A stretch of 40,113 bases of DNA from SFDP01 sp051653625 (GTDB lineage Bacteria > Bacillota > Clostridia > Lachnospirales > Lachnospiraceae): positions 1 through 40,113 of the forward strand of contig JBOFWM010000009.1 of assembly GCA_051653625.1 (NCBI GenBank), given 5' to 3'. The number at the start of each line of letters is the position of its first letter. Positions within the stretch are counted from its first letter, which is position 1. The notes under the pieces were generated by a model that was not told where the DNA came from, did no database searches, and saw only the letters and a program-made list of their open reading frames with translations. A program made the translations under genes and the position numbers. Shown here in pieces: positions 1-7,283 of the stretch.

Positions 1-164
1 ATGCGTTGATCTTTCTATACGGATAATTGTGTTTTGGTAGATTCAATTATACTGGTTTTTAGGGGGTCAATATTTTTTTATTTGAAAAAAGTTTGGAATC
101 TTTGAAAATATAAGGTTTTTAAGAAGTAAATATAAAAAAATAGGTAGTGAAATTTGACACTACC
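1..164 (+). repeat. Direct repeat copy A, structured leader of the bacteriocin operon
   Basis: This segment is repeated almost exactly at 3763-3926, with only scattered substitutions and single-base indels; about 55 bases around 78-133 are identical. It ends 23 bases before the start codon of the small secreted peptide. Two nested dyads are visible: TTGATC (6-11) can pair with GGTCAA (65-70), and ATAATTG (23-29) with CAATTAT (44-50). A third hairpin, GGTAGTG (143-149) with CACTACC (158-164), lies just upstream of the ribosome binding site. I could not assign a convincing sigma-A promoter inside it. The window starts at base 1, so the repeat may extend further left. Confidence 0.85.
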
Positions 165-187
165 AAAAATTTAAGGAGGACATTATT

Positions 188-502
188 ATGTTGAAATCGA
201 AAGAATTATTATCATTAGCATTAACTATGGGAGTTATGGCAACTATGGGTATTACTGCATTTGCTGGTTCTAGTTTAGCTGGCGGAAAAGTATATTTCAA
301 CGGGTATCAAACAGATTCCAAAATTGTATCTGAAATTTATGACACAAACCTATCGGATGCATATAATTACAAAATGGAAGCCATCGTATATGTCGGAAAT
401 ACTCGATATGGTTCTGGTTGGAAAAATGATTACGCATATAAGTCTGCTAACAGAGTTTGGTATGCAAATGAAACTTCAAGATACCAATATTTACAAAGGT
501 AA
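188..502 (+). CDS. Secreted lactococcin 972-like bacteriocin peptide
   Basis: This 104-residue pre-peptide is probably exported by the general secretion pathway and released as a mature peptide of about 77 residues. The first 27 residues form a signal peptide with a basic start, a hydrophobic core and an AFA cleavage site. The mature part is rich in Gly, Tyr, Asn and Trp, with no Cys; it has Gly-Gly near its start and an aromatic C-terminus (WYANETSRYQYL), as in the lactococcin 972 family, which targets lipid II. A strong AAGGAGG precedes the ATG by 7 bases. The assignment leans heavily on the next two genes, a DUF1430-like membrane protein and an ABC ATPase, which is the classic lactococcin 972 gene order. 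Sequence similarity of the peptide itself is modest, so another secreted antimicrobial peptide is possible. Confidence 0.65.
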   Translation: MLKSKELLSLALTMGVMATMGITAFAGSSLAGGKVYFNGYQTDSKIVSEIYDTNLSDAYNYKMEAIVYVGNTRYGSGWKNDYAYKSANRVWYANETSRYQYLQR

Positions 503-531
503 TCATGTACAGTTATATTAAACGTTTAGTA

Positions 532-562
532 AAGGGGATGTCGACTTAGTTGGGTATCCCTT
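532..562 (+). other. Intercistronic hairpin between peptide and transporter genes
   Basis: AAGGGGAT (532-539) can pair with ATCCCTT (556-562), leaving one bulged G. It lies between the peptide stop codon and the ribosome binding site of the membrane protein. No T-tract follows, so it is more likely an mRNA-processing or stability element, or a partial attenuator, than a full terminator. Such a site would let the peptide be made in excess over its transporter. Confidence 0.4.
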
Positions 563-589
563 ATTAAATAAAGGGAAGGCATAGAGAAA

Positions 590-2557
590 ATGAAGAAAAT
601 AAATTATCTGTTTTACCTTGGTGTTGTCGTCATAATATTTTCTATCGTTTCACCAATTTATTGGCAGTATGAAGTAAATGAGTTTCATGATGCTACATAT
701 TTTTATAAAATATATGATTTTGAGGGAGAAACGGTAGAAAAGAGTTATAATATTTTAGAAAAATACGCTACGGAAGGAACAAATACATTTTATATAGTGC
801 GTCCCACAAGTTCTGAAAACATTGACTTAATTGAGAATAAATATTATTTTGATACTAATCATGACAATGATGATTATACTGTAGGAAACGCAATAAAGTT
901 TACAACTAATGATAGTAGCTTAATTAGTTTTTCAGAATCAAATGGTTACATATATAGCGATATTTCCTATGAGGAATTAAATGCATATTTTCATGAACAA
1001 AGTATTACATTTTCGCAGAGTGAAGACATCTATGAAAATGATTTAAGTAGGTTTTTATTTGATAATGCATTGCCGATTATTGCTGTTATTTTTTTCACTT
1101 TAATTATCAGCATAGTGCTTACATTAAAAGATGTAAAAGAGGTTGCACTGTTATCATTGCACGGCTTTTCAGATTTGAGTATCAAAATGAGATTAACGCT
1201 CAGAACATTTAAAAATTTATTGATTTCGGAAATGGTAGTATTTGTTGTATTTGTAGTGCTAACCTTGTTTAAAGGTGATTCCATATCCGCTACTTTTTTT
1301 CGATTTTATCTAATCGTATTGTCGTTAATCTTAATGTTATATATGTTAGTATATTTTATTTCGTTTACTACAATGACATCTGTAAATATAGTAAGTGTTC
1401 TTAAAAATAGGGACTACACTAAATCGGCATATATGCTATTAATGGTAATACAGTGCCTGATCATAATATTCGTTCCCCTATTATTTTCAAGCTATTTAAC
1501 AAATTTTCAAGATGTAGAAAATACAAAAAATGAGATTTCAAGGATATATCAGCTCGAAAATTATTATACCTACTACGGCACAAATGCAAATTACTACGAT
1601 TCTTTATCAGATGATCAATTAAGTAGTATGAATGAAAACTTCAAAGCCCTTTACAATGACAACATTGAGCACAGTTACTATTTTGACCCTACCTTTGCGA
1701 TGTATCTGCAGCAATATGGCGAATCTATTTATCAAATGCCACAACAAAACAATATCTATATGGATGTAAATTACTACAATGCAATTGCAAAATTCAGCAC
1801 TATCCCAGCAAGTAACATAAGAAATAATACACTTCTTATCCCAGAATCATTTAAAGAGAATACAGAAGAAATTATTAATAACTTAAATCTAATTGATAAG
1901 AATGTAGATGTTATATACATTGTTGACAATATAGAACTGTATTATGATGATTTTGGCGAGAGTTTATCAGAAGAGATTTCTACTTTTAAAAAAATAGGGA
2001 AAAACAATATCATAGTAATAACAAGTCCTAATAATTTAGAAAATCATAATCCTTACGCAAATACAGTTTTTATTGAAAGCATGTCTAATGGTTCAGTATT
2101 TTTTAAATTAGATGACTTGACAAAGATGATGGAATTAACAGTGGAATATAAACTTGAAAAATTGGTAACTGCACAATCAAAAATAAGTCCCTACTACAAT
2201 ATGCTATATGATTTAGAGTACTATTATAATATAGCTATATACACACTATTTTTAACATTGCTTTCTGTAATAGTGATCAATACTTTCGCAGCAGAAATAG
2301 TGGTGAATAATAAAAAGAAATTAATTGCTGTTGGATTTTTACATGGTAAAAACATCCTCTATTCACTGAAAAACAATTTTATATTGTATACATTTGCTTC
2401 AATAGTAGCTGTTTTATCTATGATGACATTGAATCTATTAACCATAGAAACAGCTATTATGGTATTAGGGCTGTATTTCTATATATGCATCTATTTAATG
2501 ATGAAATATTATAACTTTGTTAATGCTAAAATTGCCAATATGCTGAAAGGAGAATAA
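590..2557 (+). CDS. Bacteriocin-associated integral membrane protein (DUF1430-like)
   Basis: This 655-residue protein is probably the membrane half of an ABC system for producer immunity or export of the peptide encoded just upstream. About eight hydrophobic spans are visible: near residues 4-25, 159-178, 210-228, 236-262, 280-303, 547-574, 597-618 and 625-643. Two large hydrophilic segments (about 26-158 and 304-546) are predicted to lie outside the cell. This one-span, large loop, span-bundle layout with a C-terminal bundle fits the bacteriocin-associated membrane proteins (DUF1430) that travel with lactococcin 972-type peptides. The ATG follows AAGGGAAGG. The stop lies 3 bases before the ATPase gene, so the two are cotranscribed. 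Family membership was judged by layout and neighbours, not by a profile search. Confidence 0.7.
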   Translation: MKKINYLFYLGVVVIIFSIVSPIYWQYEVNEFHDATYFYKIYDFEGETVEKSYNILEKYATEGTNTFYIVRPTSSENIDLIENKYYFDTNHDNDDYTVGNAIKFTTNDSSLISFSESNGYIYSDISYEELNAYFHEQSITFSQSEDIYENDLSRFLFDNALPIIAVIFFTLIISIVLTLKDVKEVALLSLHGFSDLSIKMRLTLRTFKNLLISEMVVFVVFVVLTLFKGDSISATFFRFYLIVLSLILMLYMLVYFISFTTMTSVNIVSVLKNRDYTKSAYMLLMVIQCLIIIFVPLLFSSYLTNFQDVENTKNEISRIYQLENYYTYYGTNANYYDSLSDDQLSSMNENFKALYNDNIEHSYYFDPTFAMYLQQYGESIYQMPQQNNIYMDVNYYNAIAKFSTIPASNIRNNTLLIPESFKENTEEIINNLNLIDKNVDVIYIVDNIELYYDDFGESLSEEISTFKKIGKNNIIVITSPNNLENHNPYANTVFIESMSNGSVFFKLDDLTKMMELTVEYKLEKLVTAQSKISPYYNMLYDLEYYYNIAIYTLFLTLLSVIVINTFAAEIVVNNKKKLIAVGFLHGKNILYSLKNNFILYTFASIVAVLSMMTLNLLTIETAIMVLGLYFYICIYLMMKYYNFVNAKIANMLKGE

Positions 2558-2560
2558 GAA

Positions 2561-3172
2561 ATGATGATTGTGATAAAGAATCTTACTAAGAGTTTTGGTA
2601 GTAAAAAAATAATTAATCATTTCAGCTTGGAAATAAAAAAAGGTGAAATGATAGGTCTTGTTGGTCCAAGTGGTTGTGGAAAAAGTACCTTATTAAACAT
2701 TATCGGTACTTTGGATAAAAACTACGATGGAAAAATATATATTGACGGAAAATTGCTTACTAAGAATAATAAGCAATCTCTCCTTATACGTAAGAAAAAA
2801 TTAGGCTATCTGTTCCAAAATTTTGCATTACTTGACAGTGAGACAGTAGAAACCAACTTAAAAATCGTGAGTGCAGATAGTAAACAAATGAAAAGTGTAT
2901 TGAAGAAATTAGGCTTACAAGATAAACTAAAGGATAAGATATATACTTTGAGTGGTGGGGAACAACAGCGTGTAGCGATGGCGAGGCTTATGCTTAAAGA
3001 TCCTGAAATTATATTAGCTGATGAGCCAACTGGCTCTCTTGATAAAAACAATGAAAAAATTATCTTTGATATTTTACAAGAGTTTCAGAAAAGTGGAAAA
3101 ACAATTATTGTAGTAACCCACGAAGATGAAGTTTTAAATCGTTTTGACCGAGTGATAAAAATAAATGCTTAA
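2561..3172 (+). CDS. ABC transporter ATPase of the bacteriocin locus
   Basis: This 203-residue nucleotide-binding subunit probably powers the membrane protein encoded immediately upstream. It has a Walker A motif GPSGCGKST (35-43), a Q-loop QNFALL (86-91), the signature LSGGEQQR (130-137), Walker B IILADEPT (150-157) and the H-loop THED near residue 187. Its length and sequence resemble the MacB/LolD-like ATPases found with lactococcin 972 peptides. AAAGGAG, inside the end of the preceding gene, serves as ribosome binding site. The second codon is also ATG, so the true start may be one codon later. It closes the three-gene bacteriocin operon. No obvious intrinsic terminator follows. Confidence 0.85.
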   Translation: MMIVIKNLTKSFGSKKIINHFSLEIKKGEMIGLVGPSGCGKSTLLNIIGTLDKNYDGKIYIDGKLLTKNNKQSLLIRKKKLGYLFQNFALLDSETVETNLKIVSADSKQMKSVLKKLGLQDKLKDKIYTLSGGEQQRVAMARLMLKDPEIILADEPTGSLDKNNEKIIFDILQEFQKSGKTIIVVTHEDEVLNRFDRVIKINA

Positions 3173-3231
3173 CACTGATGCAATGTTTTTATATCCAATC
3201 AACTTTCAAAAATTAAAAGGAGGACATTTTT

Positions 3232-3601
3232 ATATCATTTTATGTAGAAGTTAAAGATAGCAACGGGAAGGTACGTGTATGTTGAAGTTAGCTTTGAGAT
3301 CCACGAACTTTTCGCGGAAGAAAAACGCTATGACAAGCGTATTGTCAAACGATTTGAGCGTCATGGAACAGATGTGGAGAATTATATGCTGCCTAGCAGA
3401 TTGAATACTATATCAATCCCACAAAGAATTACGTATTAGCAAGAAATTGATAAGGCATTTCATGATGCAGGCAATGAATTAAAAAATAAATTGATTGATG
3501 AAACACTAGAAACCTTCGATATTAAGCGCTCTCTTTGCGAGGGGTTTAATATGAAACTACTCCTAAAGAACATGGTGCTAACTACCAAAGACGGGATCTA
3601 A
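3232..3601 (+). pseudogene. Broken small gene remnant behind the bacteriocin operon
   Basis: A ribosome binding site AAGGAGG at 3217-3223 leads into an open frame without a normal start codon. It reads ISFYVEVKDSNGKVRV, hits a stop near 3283, and continues one frame over as VSFEIHELFAEEKRYDKR until an in-frame TAG at 3437. The frame then reads on to TAA at 3599. The charged, RY/KR-rich stretch with VSxEIxELF recalls the N-termini of small sigma-factor-like regulators carried by mobile elements, but that is a weak resemblance. At least one frameshift and one stop show it is not functional as a single protein. Confidence 0.5.
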
Positions 3602-3762
3602 TTACAGGAAGTTTATCGATTTTAAATTTATGGTATTTGGGGGAATTGGAATCGTCATGAGCCCATTGCTTAAGTGGGATGTGTTTACAAATAAAGTTAA
3701 GTAGCCAAAAAATTTGTTTATATTGGTATTGAATATATTGAATCAAATAAGATATAATGTCC
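3602..3762. other. Gene-free stretch between the remnant and repeat copy B
   Basis: I see no convincing gene, promoter or structured element here. A short open stretch at about 3610-3658 could be further debris of the broken gene. With the pseudogene and repeat copy B it makes up the 777-base gap between the bacteriocin ATPase and the next gene. Confidence 0.5.
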
Positions 3763-3926
3763 ATGAGCGTTGACCTTTCTATGTGGATAATTGTGTTGTG
3801 GTGATTCAATTATACTAGATTTTAGGGGGTCAATGCTTTTTTATTTGAAAAAAGTTTGGAATCTTTGAAAATATAAGGTTTTTAAGAAGTAAATATGAAA
3901 AAGAGGTAGTGAAATTTGACACTACC
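3763..3926 (+). repeat. Direct repeat copy B, structured leader of the lone ABC ATPase
   Basis: This is the second copy of the 164-base element at 1-164, in the same orientation and equally close to a start codon (24 bases to the ATG at 3950). AGCGTTGACC (3766-3775) pairs with GGTCAATGCT (3829-3838), ATAATTG (3787-3793) with CAATTAT (3807-3813), and GGTAGTG (3905-3911) with CACTACC (3920-3926). Where the copies differ in the outer arm (C at 3774, T at position 10), pairing is kept as a G-T wobble. Confidence 0.85.
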
Positions 3927-3949
3927 TACGAAGGGGGAGGGAACTATAA

Positions 3950-4708
3950 ATGATTGAAATTAATAACGTATCAAAACGATATCATAAAAATATTGTATTA
4001 GATGATATTCATTTAACGATAAATCAAGGCGAAGTAGTGGCTATCATTGGACCATCAGGAACAGGTAAATCAACTCTGCTTCGTTGCATTAATAGATTAG
4101 AACATCCTGAAAGTGGCACCATAAAAATTGATGATCTAACCGTTGATTTATCAAAAACAGGAAAAAAAGAGATGATAGAGTTAAGAAAGAAAACTAGCAT
4201 GGTGTTTCAATCTTTTAATCTATTTCATAAAAAAACTGCACTTGAAAATGTAATGGAAGGATTGATAATTGTAAAAAAAATGGATAAAAAGCAGGCGGAA
4301 AAAATTGCGTATAAGCAATTAGAGAATGTTGGACTTTTAGATCGTGCTCATCATTATCCAAAACATTTATCGGGTGGGCAACAGCAACGAGTGGCAATTG
4401 CAAGGGCATTAGCTATGGAACCGCAGTTATTATTACTAGATGAGCCTACATCAGCACTTGATCCTGAATTAGTTGGTGAAGTATTAGATACAATTAAGAA
4501 GGCGGCAAGCGAAGGATATACCATGTTGCTAGTTTCCCATGAAATGAATTTTGTAAAAAATGTGGCAACAAGAGTTATTTTTTTAGAAAATGGAAAAATA
4601 ATAGAAGATGGAACACCAAAAGAAGTATTTTTACATCCTAAAAGTGCACGTGTTAAAGAATTTTTGCTAAAAATAAATCAAATAACAGAGCCCGAATACT
4701 CAATCTAA
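3950..4708 (+). CDS. Polar amino acid-type ABC transporter ATPase, orphan
   Basis: This 252-residue ATPase belongs to the GlnQ/ArtP-like group that powers amino acid uptake. It carries Walker A GPSGTGKST (34-42), a Q-loop QSFNLF (87-92), signature LSGGQQQR (140-147), Walker B LLLLDEPTSALD (159-170) and the switch His in SHEMNF. The length is normal for the family. No permease or binding protein gene lies nearby, so its partners must be elsewhere or lost. A GGGGGAGGG ribosome binding site precedes the ATG, right after repeat copy B, so it has the same leader as the bacteriocin operon. Its last 9 bases overlap the convergent gene at 4700, leaving no room for a terminator. Confidence 0.88.
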   Translation: MIEINNVSKRYHKNIVLDDIHLTINQGEVVAIIGPSGTGKSTLLRCINRLEHPESGTIKIDDLTVDLSKTGKKEMIELRKKTSMVFQSFNLFHKKTALENVMEGLIIVKKMDKKQAEKIAYKQLENVGLLDRAHHYPKHLSGGQQQRVAIARALAMEPQLLLLDEPTSALDPELVGEVLDTIKKAASEGYTMLLVSHEMNFVKNVATRVIFLENGKIIEDGTPKEVFLHPKSARVKEFLLKINQITEPEYSI

Positions 4709-5311
4709 TAAATATTCTAAATATAAAACGGCTTCATCTATACGGGGACTATTTTGAACAATACCAATATAAAGTGTATCATTAAATTGTGCATCTTTTA
4801 TTATGAGACTGTTTGAAACATCAATAGCATATACAGAATCGGATGTGGATAAATTATTTTCTAATAAAAGAGAAAGATCGTATAAATATCCTTTCTTTTC
4901 AAATTGAATGAATGCTTCTTCATTAAGAAAAACAAGATCTAATTGCTTTGATTCAATGGCAGCAAGAATTCTGGTACTAGAAGTATAAGCAAATTGAAGG
5001 TCTTCGGTCGAAGGGTCTGATGAAAGATAAAGATTTTCATAAGTTACAATTTGGTTATTAGTGATATCTATATTTTGACTTATTAGATAAGTATCAAATA
5101 ATTGTTCTGATGTGCCATCACTCATAGATACATTAACAAGCCCGATATAAAGGTAATTTTCTTTTTTTGTAAAGTGGCCATATAGGATATAAACAATAAT
5201 ATAAATAATGATTGCAAACAAGATAATTGGAAATTTGTAATAATCATAGATATATTGTATTTTTGCTTTTCTAGATAATTTGTAAAAACATACGTTTTTG
5301 TTCTTTAACAA
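4700..5311 (-). CDS. Membrane-anchored protein of unknown function in the LacI/YesL operon
   Basis: I do not recognise a named family. The protein of about 203 residues has one hydrophobic span near residues 24-44 (FPIILFAIIIYIIVYIL) after a basic N-terminus, so the remaining 155 or so residues should face outside. The exterior part has an ABC solute-binding-protein flavour (LAAIESKQLDLVFLNEEAFIQFEKKGYLYDL), which suggests a ligand-sensing domain. An ATG lies five codons upstream at 5326, but GGAGG overlaps that codon and sits 8 bases before the TTG chosen here, so TTG is the likelier start. It follows the YesL-like gene closely and is probably cotranscribed with the LacI-type regulator. Its 3' end overlaps the neighbouring ABC ATPase by 9 bases. 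Confidence 0.65.
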   Translation of the reverse strand: MLKNKNVCFYKLSRKAKIQYIYDYYKFPIILFAIIIYIIVYILYGHFTKKENYLYIGLVNVSMSDGTSEQLFDTYLISQNIDITNNQIVTYENLYLSSDPSTEDLQFAYTSSTRILAAIESKQLDLVFLNEEAFIQFEKKGYLYDLSLLLENNLSTSDSVYAIDVSNSLIIKDAQFNDTLYIGIVQNSPRIDEAVLYLEYLLD

Positions 5312-5332
5312 GGAAAGTACCTCCATAAATAC

Positions 5333-5956
5333 TTATAATTTAGAAACAGTTTCTTCGATTTTTTCTAAAATAGGAACAATGAGCCATGAACAAAGTAATG
5401 CACAAAAACCAAATCCAAAGACAATAAGTGGTGTAAAATAATTGATTATGATAAAAAACATCAAAAAGTATATTGCACCCATTAGAAGTGTACAAAATAG
5501 ATAACGAACACCTATAAAAAGTGCATTTTTAAATGTGGCAAAAATGGTAGTATCAAAACGTGCAAACAATGGAAAAATATTTAAAAGTACGATGCAATAA
5601 ATAACAATCGCGCCAATTAATAGTGCAAAACAAAGTGTCCAAAATAAATTATCTTGATAAATATGATAAAGAATATATCCATCTGCAGCAAGTATGATTC
5701 CGACAAAAAGTAGAATCATCCAAATGCAGGTGGATTTTTTGAAATTATCCCGAAATGACTTGATAAATTGCTTAGTGATATTACCTTCTTGATCGCGTGC
5801 AATTTTTAAAGAAACATAATAGAGAGCAGAAGTACTCGCACCTATCGTTATAATTGGAATACAACAAATAAACCAAAGTATATTTAGCCAACAGGAATAA
5901 AATAGCTTGTTGATAAGTCCATAAAGCTTGTTGTCAGGAGAAAATAAATTTTCCAT
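5333..5956 (-). CDS. YesL-like (DUF624) membrane protein
   Basis: This protein of about 207 residues resembles Bacillus YesL, a multi-pass membrane protein common beside LplABC/YtcP-type sugar importers; its biochemical role is unknown. The family hallmark is the N-terminal run FSPDNKLYGLINKLFYSCWLN, followed by GASTSALYYVSLKIARDQEG. Four further hydrophobic spans follow, roughly at residues 77-97, 105-135, 145-165 and 170-195. The frame is open to a TTG at 5971, but GGAGG sits 8-9 bases before the ATG at 5956, which is therefore the start. It lies 18 bases after the LacI-type gene, so the two form an operon transcribed away from the fructan importer. Confidence 0.82.
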   Translation of the reverse strand: MENLFSPDNKLYGLINKLFYSCWLNILWFICCIPIITIGASTSALYYVSLKIARDQEGNITKQFIKSFRDNFKKSTCIWMILLFVGIILAADGYILYHIYQDNLFWTLCFALLIGAIVIYCIVLLNIFPLFARFDTTIFATFKNALFIGVRYLFCTLLMGAIYFLMFFIIINYFTPLIVFGFGFCALLCSWLIVPILEKIEETVSKL

Positions 5957-5974
5957 AAAAAATACCTCCAAGTA

Positions 5975-7042
5975 TTAATTGTTTGTAGATTCACGATAAA
6001 CAAGGTTTGTTTCTGTATATAATGCTCGATAATTTAAGGTAGGTTCTTTGATTCTAGATAAAAGCAATTGAACAGCGGAAAAACCAAGGATTTCATTATG
6101 AATATGTATTGTTGTTAGTGGAGGTGTAACAATTCTTGATTCAGGTGAATCGTCAAATCCACATAAATAAATATCTCTTGGAACCAAAATATCTAATTTA
6201 CGAAAAACTTGAAGAACATCAATCGCTACAAAATCATTTGCGCATATAAAGACTTCAGGTAGTTCTTTCATTTCTTCTAAAGATTTTAAAAGAAATGCTT
6301 GGTAATCACTAGTGGTTGGATATTCCTCATCAACATTATTGCAAAGCAAACAGTATTCAGGTTTGTATTCTAACTCATTTAAGTACATTGCTTCTTTATA
6401 AGACATATATCGTTCAAAAAAAGATTGACAATGTTTATATTCACCAATAAATCCTATCTTTGTTTTTCCACGTTTTTTCATTTCTCGAACAAAAGAAAAA
6501 ATTTCATCTCTATTATTCATATATAATCGATCCGCATTTAAAGGACGACCATCTAAAACAGGAGAGTCAACAAGTAGCACTGGAAGATCTAAGCTACAAA
6601 CCATTTGTGCATATGCATAATTAAACATTTCAAAACACATGATTCCAACAGTTCTTTCCTTATTAAATGAATTAGGAAGAACAAGCCTTTTTTGTTCATC
6701 ATTTGTTATGCGATGCATGGTGAGGCTGTATCCAAGATGTGTAATTTCTCTTTGGAATTTATCAATCATCGTTGCTGAAAAGTGAGAATTTCCAAGTTGG
6801 GTACAAGTAAGAATAGCGATTTCTCCTGTTTCGTTTGGTGTTATGTCATATGAACCGGATAAGTTTAAATTCGAAACATTCATATATGTAAATTGTTTAT
6901 ACCCCATTTCAATTGCTTTTTGTAATATTTTTTCGCGTGTAGAATCGGCCAAAATACCTGTATTATTAATGGCTTTAGATACGGTATTGCGTGAAAGACC
7001 AAGCTCATCGGCAATATCTTGTATGGTAACACGTTCAACCAT
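5975..7042 (-). CDS. LacI-family regulator of fructan locus 1
   Basis: This 355-residue transcription factor has an N-terminal helix-turn-helix (TIQDIADELGLSRNTVSKAINN, residues 6-27) and hinge region, followed by a periplasmic-binding-protein-like sensor domain from about residue 70. Typical LacI segments near the C-terminus are visible (VFICANDFVAIDVL and CGFDDSPESRIVTPPLTTI). AGGAGG stands 7-8 bases before the ATG. It is divergent from the permease gene at 7284, and the shared intergenic region holds several similar 14-base motifs around a strong promoter, so control of that operon and of itself is likely. The effector is unknown; a fructose-containing sugar is an inference from the GH32 enzyme downstream. 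Confidence 0.9.
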   Translation of the reverse strand: MVERVTIQDIADELGLSRNTVSKAINNTGILADSTREKILQKAIEMGYKQFTYMNVSNLNLSGSYDITPNETGEIAILTCTQLGNSHFSATMIDKFQREITHLGYSLTMHRITNDEQKRLVLPNSFNKERTVGIMCFEMFNYAYAQMVCSLDLPVLLVDSPVLDGRPLNADRLYMNNRDEIFSFVREMKKRGKTKIGFIGEYKHCQSFFERYMSYKEAMYLNELEYKPEYCLLCNNVDEEYPTTSDYQAFLLKSLEEMKELPEVFICANDFVAIDVLQVFRKLDILVPRDIYLCGFDDSPESRIVTPPLTTIHIHNEILGFSAVQLLLSRIKEPTLNYRALYTETNLVYRESTNN

Positions 7043-7125
7043 AATGCACCTCCTGAATTGTTCATTTTTATTGTTTTAGTAAATCGGTTTTTATTACACC
7101 CATAATTATAGTGCAAAATACAAAA

Positions 7126-7173
7126 TGTGTCAAATGTAAAAATTTGAAAAAATAAAAAGTGTGCAATTGTAAA
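7126..7173. promoter_or_regulatory. Upstream operator-like repeats in the lacI/importer gap
   Basis: Two related motifs lie in the same orientation: TGTGTCAAATGTAAA (7126-7140) and TGTGCAATTGTAAA (7160-7173). Their reverse complement matches TTTACATTTGCACA at 7236-7249. They sit between the LacI-type gene and the -35 box of the importer operon, as expected for auxiliary operators or autoregulation sites. Protein binding is inferred. Confidence 0.55.
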
Positions 7174-7181
7174 TAAGATAC

Positions 7182-7210
7182 TTGACAATAATTGGTGCAT
7201 TTGTTAATAT
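7182..7210 (+). promoter_or_regulatory. Sigma-A-type promoter of fructan importer operon 1
   Basis: TTGACA at 7182-7187 is followed after exactly 17 bases by TAATAT at 7205-7210, a near-consensus housekeeping promoter. Transcription should start near 7217, leaving a leader of about 65 bases before the permease ATG. A partial operator match (GGTGCATTTGTTAA, 7194-7207) covers the spacer and -10 box. Confidence 0.8.
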
Positions 7211-7235
7211 TGTCGTATAAAGAATAGAAAAAAGA

Positions 7236-7260
7236 TTTACATTTGCACACAATGTGTAAA
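7236..7260. promoter_or_regulatory. Palindromic operator candidate in the leader of operon 1
   Basis: TTTGCACA (7242-7249) and TGTGTAAA (7253-7260) form an imperfect palindrome with a 3-base centre. It begins about 20 bases after the expected transcription start, where a bound repressor would block elongation or initiation. TTTACATTTGCACA at 7236-7249 repeats the upstream motifs in inverted orientation, so looping between sites is possible. The likely binder is the LacI-type protein encoded at 5975-7042. Confidence 0.6.
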
Positions 7261-7283
7261 AAAAGAAAAAAAGGAGGAGAGAA

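Noticed and set aside
78..140. Sigma-A promoter inside the repeated leader (TTGAAA boxes with TAAATA or TATAAA).
   Set aside because: Spacings of 19 to 23 bases are poor and several alternatives are equally weak, so no promoter was annotated.
324..521. Overlapping frame within the bacteriocin peptide gene.
   Set aside because: It lacks its own ribosome binding site and the signal-peptide-bearing frame is clearly the real one.
3582..3809. Open frame of 75 codons on the minus strand across the gap and repeat copy B.
   Set aside because: It has no ribosome binding site, a low-complexity composition and overlaps the repeat and remnant; nothing supports it as a gene.
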